NCBI RefSeq assembly: GCF_002356315.1
Contig: NZ_AP018164.1
Location: 4,526,001 to 4,590,000, forward strand
Direction of reading: 5' to 3'
Length of the DNA: 64,000 nt
Origin: Mycobacterium shigaense
GTDB lineage: Bacteria; Actinomycetota; Actinomycetes; Mycobacteriales; Mycobacteriaceae
A program made the translations under genes and the position numbers. Every line of letters begins with the position of its first letter. Position 1 is the first letter of the stretch. Positions 57,145-64,000 of the stretch are shown here, piece by piece. The notes under the pieces were generated by a model that saw nothing but the letters and a program-made list of their open reading frames with translations, ran no database searches and was not told where the DNA came from.

Positions 57145-57958
57145 GGGCTCGTCCTTCCTCGAGTTCACGGGCGATCGCGGCACCCACGTTTCCGCCGTCG
57201 ACCCAGAGGATCTGCCCCGTGATGTAGCTGGCTGCACGACTATTCAAGAAGAGCAACACGGCGGCCTGCTCGGCGGGTTCGGAAACCCGGCCCAGCGGCT
57301 TGGGAATGTCGTCGAGAAAGGCCTGCCCATAGGCGGTCCGCAGCTGATCGAGGATCGGGGTTTCGGTGACCCCGGGTCCGGAGCAGTTGATGCGGATTCC
57401 CCTGGTGCCCAAAGTGATAGCGCTGCGCATGGTGTAGAAGATGATCGCTTCCTTGGACAGCTGATACCCGTTGCCCAACTCTTCGGGATGGGCGTGACAC
57501 CAGTCGATGCCCTCGTGCATCGTCGTGGTGTCCAGCAGCGGCGCCACCACTTCGGCATGCTCCCGGTAGCCGGCAGCCGCGAGCGAGGACACGCTCACGA
57601 TGGATGATCCCACGACCATTTTCGGAGCCAGCGCCTCGGTGAGATGACGCAGGCCCAGAAAGTTGATCGTGGCGACCAGCGTCGGGTTGCCGATCCCGGA
57701 TGAGACGCCGGCGACGTTGAAGAGCGCACCGACGGGGCCGTCGATGGACGCTACGGCGCCGTCGATCGACTCCGGGTCGGCGAGGTCGACCTCATGAAAC
57801 TCGTTGACCGGAAACGACGGCCGCCGCTTGTCCAGCCCGATGACCTGCGCCCCGAGTTCGGCGAGCTGGCGCACCACGTGTTCGCCGATGCCCGACGCGC
57901 ACCCGGTGACCACGGCACGGCACCCGTCGTATCGCCACAGCTCGTCGACGTCTCCCAC
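57128..57958 (-). CDS. Short-chain dehydrogenase (3-alpha-HSD-like)
   Basis: 276 residues, GTG with GGGAGGGG upstream. VVTGCASGIGEHVVRQL, LDKRRPSFPV, NVAGVSSG, and a long insertion before NGYQLSKEAIIFYTM, with Tyr-Lys in YQLSK. The insertion and sequence style recall 3-alpha-hydroxysteroid dehydrogenase/carbonyl reductase SDRs. Substrate likely an alicyclic alcohol; consistent with a KstD-like gene in the same operon. Confidence 0.88.
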   Translation of the reverse strand: MGDVDELWRYDGCRAVVTGCASGIGEHVVRQLAELGAQVIGLDKRRPSFPVNEFHEVDLADPESIDGAVASIDGPVGALFNVAGVSSGIGNPTLVATINFLGLRHLTEALAPKMVVGSSIVSVSSLAAAGYREHAEVVAPLLDTTTMHEGIDWCHAHPEELGNGYQLSKEAIIFYTMRSAITLGTRGIRINCSGPGVTETPILDQLRTAYGQAFLDDIPKPLGRVSEPAEQAAVLLFLNSRAASYITGQILWVDGGNVGAAIARELEEGRAHGRHD

Positions 57959-57978
57959 GGCTCAGTCCCCTCCCGGGA

Positions 57979-59280
57979 TCACTTGCCGCGCTCCTCCTTT
58001 GCGCGCCTCGCCGCCTGGACACGGCCCTCGTTGATCTCCGCCATTGCCTCGGGGATCTCGCTGGCGGTGAACTTGTCACGACCGGTCGGCAGGCCACCGA
58101 AGGCGTAGGTTTCGTCGAACAGCGGGGCGGTGGACTTCGCCCGGCGCGCCTCCACCTTCTCGATGACCGGCTCCAGGCGCTTGGCCTTCTCGGCCACCGC
58201 CTTCTGGTCGCGTTCGATGAACTCGGGCAGCACCTCTTTGCCCATCAGCTCGATGGATTCCATGGTGCCCTCGTGGCTGCGTGGGTTGAGCAGCAGGATG
58301 ATCTCGTCGACGCCGCTCGCTTCGTAGCCGCGCAGGAATTCGCGCACGGTGTCCGGGGAGCCGATTGCGCCGCGGCCCGGGCCGTAGGCCAGCGTCGGAT
58401 CCTTCTCGACCTCTTCGAGGTAGCGCTGCCACACTCCGGTTCGGCCGGGGACATGCATCCCGGTCAGGTAGTAGTGCATGATGCCGAATGAGAAGAATCC
58501 GCCGCCCTGCCCGAGGCGTTTCAGCGCCTCCTCCTCGGTCTTGGCGACCATCATCGACAGGTCCCCACCGATGGCCAGGATGTTCGGGTTCATCTGCGGC
58601 GTGATCGGCACGCCGTTCGCCTCGAGCTCCTGGTAGTAGCCATTGACCCGCTCGGTCAGCGGCCCCGGCCCAGTGTAGGCGAAACTCAGTGCACCGATGC
58701 ACTTTTGGGCGGCCATCTGCACGCTGGCCGGCCGCGTGCAGGCGACCCAGACCGGCGGATGCGGCTTCTGCAGCGGCTTGGGGATGACGTTGCGCGGCGG
58801 CATCTGGATCTGCTCGCCCTTGAAGCCCGTGAACGGCTCCTCGATCATGCAGCGGATCGCCACCTCGAGGGACTCCTCCCACTGCGCGCGCTTGTCGGCG
58901 GGATCGACGTCGAATCCGCCGAGTTCACCGACAGACGATCCCTCCCCGGTGCCGAACTCGACACGGCCATTGGAGAGCAGGTCGATGGTGGCGACGCGTT
59001 CGGCCACCCGCGCGGGGTGATTGACCGCGGGCAGCAGGTGCATGATGCCGAAGCCCAATCGGATGTTCTTGGTGCGCTGGCTCGCGGCGGCCAGGAAGAT
59101 CTCCGGGGCGGTGGAGTGACAGTACTCCTCGAGGAAATGATGCTCGGTCAGCCAGACGGTCGAGAACCCGGCCTTGTCGGCGGCTTCCACCTCGTCCAAG
59201 CAGTCCTGCAACATGACGTGTTCGTCATCCGGCGCCCAGGGACGCGGCAGGGCGAACTCGTAGAACAGTGATACTTTCAT
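57979..59280 (-). CDS. LLM-class (luciferase-like) flavin- or F420-dependent oxidoreductase
   Basis: 433 residues, ATG with AGGAGG upstream. TIM-barrel LLM features: MKVSLFYEFALPRPW, FSTVWLTEHHFLEEY, LRLGFGIMHLLPAVNHP-like IRLGFGIMHLLPAVNHP, RVEFGTGEGSS. Longer than most (usually 330-380) by a helical tail of Lys/Arg-rich sequence. Flavin monooxygenase or F420-dependent dehydrogenase; the sequence alone does not decide. It could hydroxylate or Baeyer-Villiger oxidise the ring intermediate. Confidence 0.9.
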   Translation of the reverse strand: MKVSLFYEFALPRPWAPDDEHVMLQDCLDEVEAADKAGFSTVWLTEHHFLEEYCHSTAPEIFLAAASQRTKNIRLGFGIMHLLPAVNHPARVAERVATIDLLSNGRVEFGTGEGSSVGELGGFDVDPADKRAQWEESLEVAIRCMIEEPFTGFKGEQIQMPPRNVIPKPLQKPHPPVWVACTRPASVQMAAQKCIGALSFAYTGPGPLTERVNGYYQELEANGVPITPQMNPNILAIGGDLSMMVAKTEEEALKRLGQGGGFFSFGIMHYYLTGMHVPGRTGVWQRYLEEVEKDPTLAYGPGRGAIGSPDTVREFLRGYEASGVDEIILLLNPRSHEGTMESIELMGKEVLPEFIERDQKAVAEKAKRLEPVIEKVEARRAKSTAPLFDETYAFGGLPTGRDKFTASEIPEAMAEINEGRVQAARRAKEERGK

Positions 59281-59282
59281 TG

Positions 59283-61025
59283 CTACCTCCTAGGAGAATT
59301 TGTCGGCTGGGTGGCTCGTTGTCTGGCAATGTGTTTGGCGGCGACAAAGCCGAAGGTCATGGCCGGGCCGATGGTCGCCCCCGCCCCTGCATAGCTGCGG
59401 CCCATCACCGCAGCGGAGGCGTTGCCCACCGCGTACAGTCCCGGTACCGCCGTGCCGTCCGGCCGAAGCACCCGGGCGTGTTCGTCGGTAACGAGGCCCC
59501 CCGACGTGCCCAGGTCGCCGAGCACGATCCGGAATGCGTAGTACGGCGGGTTGCCCAACGGATACAGGTTCGGGTTCGGCAGGGTCGGATCGCCGTAGTA
59601 ATTGTCATAGACGCTGTCGCCCCGGTTGAAATCATCGTCGTGACCCTTGCTCGCCAGTTCGTTGAAGCGATCCGCTGTTTCGCGAAGCTGGTGCGCGGGC
59701 ACGCCGATCTTGGTCGCCATCTCGTCCCAATTCATCGCCGATTTGACCACACCCGACTCCAGCCAGGCCTTCGGCACTTTGCGACCGGTGGGCACGGGTG
59801 CCCCCGGAATTTTGGGGATCGGCAGATGCCCGCCGACCACGTAGCGATTCCACGAACGGTGATCGGTGATCAGCCAGCACGGGATGTGGGTGACCCCGGA
59901 CTTCTGGCCGTCGATCATGGCGTGGCCGACATCCATGTACGGGGCCGCCTCGTTGATGAAGCGCTTGCCCTCGCCGTTGACAATGAATTGTGCCGGCATC
60001 ATGCGCTCGTTAAGCATGAATTGCATTCGGCCGTCCGGCCATTGGATCGCCGGGAACCACCATGCCTCGTCGAGCAGGTCGGTAGCGGCGCCGACCTTTT
60101 GGCCCGCCCGGATCCCGTCGCCCATGGAAGCGGGGTTGCCGAAGCTCCAGTCCTGATCCACGACGGGCAGGTGCTCCTTGCGCCAGGCCAGGTCGTGGTC
60201 GAAGCCGCCAGTGGCCAGGATGACGCCGGCGCGCGCGGCGATCCGCTGTTCGGCGCCGTGTCGCTCGACCACTGCTCCGGTCACCGATCCGTCGCCGTCG
60301 GTGAGCAATTCGGTCATCGGCGAGTCGAGCCACAGCGGTATGTTGCGCTCGCGCAGTGCCAAGCGCAGCCGCGCGACGAGCGACTGCCCAATCGCGGCCA
60401 TCCGCTCGTTGAACACTCTGGCCCGGACCATGCGCGTTACCAGCTTCAGCAGGACGCCCTTGCCGGCCCACGACTGCCTGATTCGGTAGAACTGGCGTAA
60501 CTCTTTGGGCCCCAGCCAGATTCCCCGGGGCGCGAGCGCCAGCGGTTGCAGCAGCCGCTGCTCGTCGTCGCCCAGCTTGCGCAGGTCGATGGGCGGCACG
60601 TTGATCGTGCTGCCGAGTCCGGAGCCGCCGGGCAGCTCCGGGTAGTAGTCGGCGTAGCCCGGTTTCCAGACGAATTCGAGCCAAGTCGACTGTCCTTCGA
60701 GGAATTCGAGCATCTTGGGCGCCGCCTCGACGTACTGGCGGATGCGCGCCTCGCTCACCAGGCCGTCGGTGATGTTGAGCAGGTATTCGACGACACCTTC
60801 GGGGTCCGGGCTGTAGCCCTCCAGGCGCTGCGACGGCGCCCCGGGCACCCAGATGCCCCCACCGGACAGCGCGGTGGATCCGCCGTAGTGCGACGACTTC
60901 TCGATCACCACGACGTCCAGTCCCGACGCGGCGGCGGTCAGCGCGGCCGCCATTCCCCCGCCGCCGGAGCCGACGACCAGCACGTCGACCAGCTGATCGT
61001 GGCCGTCGATGTTCGCGGCGGTCAT
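59283..61025 (-). CDS. KstD-like FAD-dependent dehydrogenase
   Basis: 580 residues from ATG 61025, overlapping the MhpB-like stop by 4 nt. FAD-binding VVGSGGGGMAAALTAAASGL, EKSSHYGGSTALSGGGIWVP, and C-terminal LYAVGNASAAVMGRSYAG, GATIGPAMTFGFVAAKH. This is the 3-ketosteroid-1-dehydrogenase/fumarate reductase family, of the KstD size. KstD enzymes introduce a double bond in a 3-oxo ring, leading to ring cleavage or aromatisation. Its place between dioxygenase and LLM genes supports desaturation of a ring ketone before aromatic ring cleavage. Exact substrate unknown. Confidence 0.92.
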   Translation of the reverse strand: MTAANIDGHDQLVDVLVVGSGGGGMAAALTAAASGLDVVVIEKSSHYGGSTALSGGGIWVPGAPSQRLEGYSPDPEGVVEYLLNITDGLVSEARIRQYVEAAPKMLEFLEGQSTWLEFVWKPGYADYYPELPGGSGLGSTINVPPIDLRKLGDDEQRLLQPLALAPRGIWLGPKELRQFYRIRQSWAGKGVLLKLVTRMVRARVFNERMAAIGQSLVARLRLALRERNIPLWLDSPMTELLTDGDGSVTGAVVERHGAEQRIAARAGVILATGGFDHDLAWRKEHLPVVDQDWSFGNPASMGDGIRAGQKVGAATDLLDEAWWFPAIQWPDGRMQFMLNERMMPAQFIVNGEGKRFINEAAPYMDVGHAMIDGQKSGVTHIPCWLITDHRSWNRYVVGGHLPIPKIPGAPVPTGRKVPKAWLESGVVKSAMNWDEMATKIGVPAHQLRETADRFNELASKGHDDDFNRGDSVYDNYYGDPTLPNPNLYPLGNPPYYAFRIVLGDLGTSGGLVTDEHARVLRPDGTAVPGLYAVGNASAAVMGRSYAGAGATIGPAMTFGFVAAKHIARQRATQPTNSPRR

Positions 61026-61969
61026 GTCGACGTCGCCGTTCTGATGGCGAAGCCGGCGATGAGCTCGGCGGCCTCCCGGTAATAGCGCAGCACCGTCTGG
61101 TAGGCCCCTGCCGTCCGCAGCGCCGCGAAAGCGGCTACCCACGTTCGGATTTCGTGCGCGGAGCTGCCGCCCTCGTACCGGATGAACGAGTTCGACCACC
61201 GGTCGAACTCGTCGAGCCGTCCCGCGTCGACCGTTTCGAGGAAGCGGTGGTCCCACGCCGGGTTGAGCGGCTGTAGGTCACTTTCACCGCCGGCGAAGCT
61301 TCGAGCCGCCTCCATCACGGCGCTCTGCCGAGCCTGCCTCTGCTGGGGCGTCATGGGGCGGCCGTGCACGATCCGGTCCAGGGCGCCCGGCGGCGCGGTC
61401 GCCAGGGTCGGCACCGGAGGACTGTGCGACAAGCCGCCGGATCCCAACACCAGCACCCGCTTATCGAGGGTGGCCAGATAGGTGCCGACCGCGGTACCCA
61501 ATGCCCGGACCCGGCGCATGGGCCCCAACGGCGCGGCGACCGCATTGATGAAGACGGGTATCACCGACCGCGCGGTCGCCTCCCCGAACAACTTCTCCAG
61601 CGGCTGAACGGTGCCGTGGTCCACGTCCATGCTGGCCGACACCGCGACGTCGACGCCCGCGTCGAGGACCGCCTCGGCACACTGTTCCGCGAGATCCGAC
61701 GGGACATCCAGCGGCCCGGAATACGTACCGTAATCCCCAACCCCGTTGGCGTTCAGACCGATACAGAACGGCGGCATCGCCTTGTAGAAGAACCCGTTGT
61801 AGTGGTCCGGGGAGAAGATGACGACGAGTTCGGGGGCGTAGTCGCAGACGAAGTCACGCGCCTGGGCGATGGCGCCCTCGATGTCGTCAAGCAGGTCCCG
61901 CGACGGCCCCGGAAGATTCAGGAGCGGGCTGTGGGACATACAGCACAGAGCCATTGCCACTGTCGACAT
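61022..61969 (-). CDS. Class III extradiol ring-cleavage dioxygenase, MhpB-like
   Basis: 315 residues from ATG 61969, preceded by GGGAGGGGG. LigB-superfamily motifs: CCMSHSPLLN (His), FSPDHYNGFF (His), SMDVDHGTVQPLEKLF, LVLGSGGLSHSPP. E. coli MhpB (2,3-dihydroxyphenylpropionate 1,2-dioxygenase) is the same length and pattern. It cleaves a catechol-type ring next to a hydroxyl (extradiol, Fe(II)). Its 5' end overlaps the 3' end of the MhpA-like gene by 83 nt in another frame, unusually long. Confidence 0.92.
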   Translation of the reverse strand: MSTVAMALCCMSHSPLLNLPGPSRDLLDDIEGAIAQARDFVCDYAPELVVIFSPDHYNGFFYKAMPPFCIGLNANGVGDYGTYSGPLDVPSDLAEQCAEAVLDAGVDVAVSASMDVDHGTVQPLEKLFGEATARSVIPVFINAVAAPLGPMRRVRALGTAVGTYLATLDKRVLVLGSGGLSHSPPVPTLATAPPGALDRIVHGRPMTPQQRQARQSAVMEAARSFAGGESDLQPLNPAWDHRFLETVDAGRLDEFDRWSNSFIRYEGGSSAHEIRTWVAAFAALRTAGAYQTVLRYYREAAELIAGFAIRTATST

Positions 61970-63599
61970 CACCCCCTCCCGGCTTGAGAGCCAGCGCATC
62001 GATCAGCGACGCGCTCAGGTCGGGTGCGAGCTGAGCAATACAGGCACCCGCGATGCAGCGATCGGGACGCAGGAACACCACCGATTCCTGGTGGACGTCG
62101 AACCAGCCTTTCAATCCGCCGACACGATCACCGACGACGACGATGTCCGGATCGTCATGCGCGGCCCAGTGCAGCTGGGTCGACGGACGCAGCGCAACGA
62201 AGCGCGCCCCCAATGCTTTCCAGTTCGCGAAGGCCTCGTCGCCGAGTATCTTGCGCGGGTTGTTGTTCCAGCACAACACCGCGAACCATGGGCCCAGCAC
62301 GTCGTCGAGCAGGACGTCCTGTCGTGTCCGGGTGTCGACCTTCGGCTGGATGAACAGGGTGCCCACCGGCGAATCGGCGTTGCGCGGCTCGGCGTGCACG
62401 ACGGCCCCCTGCTCGTAGCGGGGCATCGGCTTGAACCGCATCTCGAGCACATACCGCTTGAGCGACGGCACAATTGACGCCGAGCGCACCAAGAGGTCGC
62501 GCGCCGAGGCGACCCGACGATTGGTCGGTGAGATGACACGACCCACCATCGTGGACAGGTCGATCATCGCCCGGGCGTGCTTGCGGCGCTCCACATCGTA
62601 GGTGGCCAGCAACGCCTCGTCGGCCAAGCCGCGCACCACCGCGGCAAGCTTCCAGCCGAGATTGGCGGCGTCCCGGATTCCGCTGTTGTAGCCCTGCCCC
62701 TGCCAGACCGGCATCAGGTGCGCCGCGTCGCCGGCCAGCAGCAGCCGGCCGCGCCGGAATGCGCCGGCGATCCGGGAGTGGTGAGTGTAGACGCGGCGCC
62801 GGATCACGTCGACCCGGTCGGGGTGCGGCACCATGCGCGCCAGCATCCGGGTCAGGAAGGCGGGGTCCTCGGCCTGCTCGTCGGATTCGTCGGCGTGAAT
62901 CATGAACTCGAAGCGGCGAATCCCGTGCGCAATCGAGATCGAGGCGTACGGGCGTTCGGGGTCGGCGCCCACCTCGCTGTTCGGGTGGCCCAGCGGGTCG
63001 TTGGCAATGTCGACAACCAGCCAGCGTGTCGAGGATGTGGTGCCGTCGAAGGAGACACCCATCGTCCGGCGGGTCATGCTGCGACCACCGTCGCAGCCCA
63101 CCACGTAGCGCGCCCGGACCGTGGCGTCCTCGCCGTCACCGGCGAGGGTGACGGCGACCGCGTCGGCCGCTTCCGCACAGGCCGTCATGGGGCTGGCCCA
63201 CCGCACCTCGACGTGGCCGAATCTGCGCAAACCGGACAGCAATTCGGCGTCGACGAGCGGCTGGACGAATCCGTTGCGCTTGGGCCAGCCGAATCGCGCG
63301 TCGGGAGGGGCCATTTCGGCCAGAATGCGGCGCTTGCCGTCGACGAAGCGCAGGATCTGGTTGGGCACGGTGTGCGGTAGCACGCGCTCGACCAGGCCGA
63401 TCGACTGGAAGGTGCGCAGCGACTCGTCGTCGAGGCCCACCCCTCGGGGGTAGTCGATCAACGTGTCCCGTTCCTCGACCACCAACGTGCGGACACCCTG
63501 CAGCCCGAGGGTATTGGCCAGGGTCAAGCCGACCGGCCCCGCGCCGACGATGACGACATCGACGTCGACCCGGTGGGCCAGATCCCCGTCGCTGCCCAT
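61887..63599 (-). CDS. FAD-dependent aromatic hydroxylase, MhpA-like
   Basis: 570 residues from ATG 63599, overlapping the hydrolase stop by one base. Class A flavoprotein monooxygenase: VVIVGAGPVGLTLANTLG (GxGxxG), GCDGGRSMTRR (DG motif), and RGRLLLAGDAAHLMPVWQGQG (GD motif). MhpA (3-(3-hydroxyphenyl)propionate 2-hydroxylase) is of this type and adds the second ring hydroxyl to make the catechol for MhpB. The C-terminal ~27 residues (after LIDALALKPGGG) extend beyond the usual end and overlap the next gene. Confidence 0.9.
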   Translation of the reverse strand: MGSDGDLAHRVDVDVVIVGAGPVGLTLANTLGLQGVRTLVVEERDTLIDYPRGVGLDDESLRTFQSIGLVERVLPHTVPNQILRFVDGKRRILAEMAPPDARFGWPKRNGFVQPLVDAELLSGLRRFGHVEVRWASPMTACAEAADAVAVTLAGDGEDATVRARYVVGCDGGRSMTRRTMGVSFDGTTSSTRWLVVDIANDPLGHPNSEVGADPERPYASISIAHGIRRFEFMIHADESDEQAEDPAFLTRMLARMVPHPDRVDVIRRRVYTHHSRIAGAFRRGRLLLAGDAAHLMPVWQGQGYNSGIRDAANLGWKLAAVVRGLADEALLATYDVERRKHARAMIDLSTMVGRVISPTNRRVASARDLLVRSASIVPSLKRYVLEMRFKPMPRYEQGAVVHAEPRNADSPVGTLFIQPKVDTRTRQDVLLDDVLGPWFAVLCWNNNPRKILGDEAFANWKALGARFVALRPSTQLHWAAHDDPDIVVVGDRVGGLKGWFDVHQESVVFLRPDRCIAGACIAQLAPDLSASLIDALALKPGGGDVDSGNGSVLYVPQPAPESSGAVAGPA

Positions 63600-64000
63600 C
63601 AACGCCCTAGCAGGAAATCGAGATGCAGGCGGTTGAAGTTCTTGGCGTCCTCGTACTGCGGCCAATGTCCGCAGCCCGGCATCACCTCGAACCTCGCGTT
63701 GGGAATCATCGACGCCATCCGGCGCCCCTCGGTGGCATCGGCGGTGGGATCGTCACTGGTCCACAGCACCAACGTCGGCGCGACGATCGAGCCGTATTCG
63801 GCCGGGCCTAAAATGTTGCGGGCCCGGATCTCGGGATCCTGCAACGCCATGATGTCGCTCATCGCGGAGACGAAACCCGGTTGGCGATATACCCGTTGGC
63901 GGCTGGCGACCAGGTCGTCGTAGCCCTTGGACTTGTCGGCCATCAACCATTTGATCCGCGCCTGAACCGTTTCCCAGGTCGGGTCCTCGGCCGCCGCCAT
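63599..64000 (-). CDS. Alpha/beta hydrolase, MhpC-like (partial)
   Basis: The last 133 residues of a gene entering from the right edge; the visible Met is an internal one. IVAPTLVLWTSDDPTADATEG contains the catalytic Asp, and EVMPGCGHWPQYED the catalytic His, as in meta-cleavage product hydrolases (MhpC/BphD/HsaD). The nucleophile is beyond the window. It overlaps the MhpA-like start by one base, so hydroxylase, dioxygenase and hydrolase form one operon. Confidence 0.85.
   Translation of the reverse strand: MAAAEDPTWETVQARIKWLMADKSKGYDDLVASRQRVYRQPGFVSAMSDIMALQDPEIRARNILGPAEYGSIVAPTLVLWTSDDPTADATEGRRMASMIPNARFEVMPGCGHWPQYEDAKNFNRLHLDFLLGR

Noticed and set aside
1..64000. Mobile elements and CRISPR arrays
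   Set aside because: No transposase, integrase, terminal repeats or regularly spaced repeats were found, in spite of several broken genes.

Overview
The window is high-GC actinobacterial DNA that reads as a Mycobacterium chromosome, probably a slow-growing species. The evidence is an Mce-associated YrbE permease, a mycofactocin-type short-chain dehydrogenase, an F420/FMN luciferase-like oxidoreductase, MmcO-like multicopper oxidase, many FadE acyl-CoA dehydrogenases, four cytochromes P450 and five small 3Fe-4S ferredoxins of the mycobacterial CxxXxxC...CP type. No tRNA, rRNA, CRISPR array, insertion sequence or phage gene was recognised. Almost all of the window is catabolic 'accessory metabolism', densely packed, often with 1-17 nt gene overlaps.

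Layout. 1-353: start of a yrbE/mce operon (leaving the window). 628-6810: CaiB-type CoA-transferase facing an SDR-ferredoxin-P450 operon, then a FadE pair. 6936-11610: dehydrogenase remnant, hemolysin III/PAQR membrane protein, a two-component system whose response regulator is frameshifted, and a COG4705-like membrane protein. 11994-17659: two amidohydrolases, Rieske ferredoxin, alpha/beta hydrolase, then a NuoF-like flavoprotein fused by translational overlap to a ferredoxin. 17819-23536: DUF35-thiolase fusion, hydrolase, two tandem beta-hydroxyacid dehydrogenases, P450 and ferredoxin. 23541-30933 (minus): DUF1330, ferredoxin-P450, TetR, thiolase, truncated enoyl-CoA hydratase, FadE, amidohydrolase. 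31343-37052 (plus): carboxymuconolactone decarboxylase-like protein, Rieske oxygenase, small partner protein, amidohydrolase, SnoaL-like protein and a FadE pair. 37054-43552: a triply frameshifted reductase pseudogene, FadE, TetR, mycofactocin SDR, MarR, SDR. 43566-51756 (minus): TetR, ferredoxin, P450, amidohydrolase, two M24 'pita-bread' proteins and a double CaiB/BaiF protein, with an SDR just upstream. 52847-55337: NmrA-like reductase and multicopper oxidase. 55325-64000 (minus): a meta-cleavage operon (MhpC-, MhpA-, MhpB-like, KstD-like, luciferase-like, SDR, cyclase, hydrolase).

How the parts fit. I see several dissimilation modules of the same style: oxygenase (P450, Rieske or flavoprotein) with its electron donors, amidohydrolase/hydrolase, CoA activation by CoA-transferase, and beta-oxidation (FadE, hydratase, SDR, thiolase). 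The strongest new signal is regulatory: a 15-bp palindrome GAGAAT-N3-ATTCTC, perfect or near perfect, recurs before at least seven transcription units between 1988 and 40640 and brackets the TetR gene at 39852, which suggests one local regulon of roughly 30 genes. A second, unrelated palindrome with arms TTAAGTCAAGC and (T)TGATTTAA controls the 43566-52702 block. A repeated design is a catalytically intact enzyme beside a relative that lacks its catalytic residues (amidohydrolases, M24 proteins, the two halves of the double CoA-transferase). Substrates are unknown. Several genes are decayed (response regulator, reductase, enoyl-CoA hydratase, dehydrogenase remnant).
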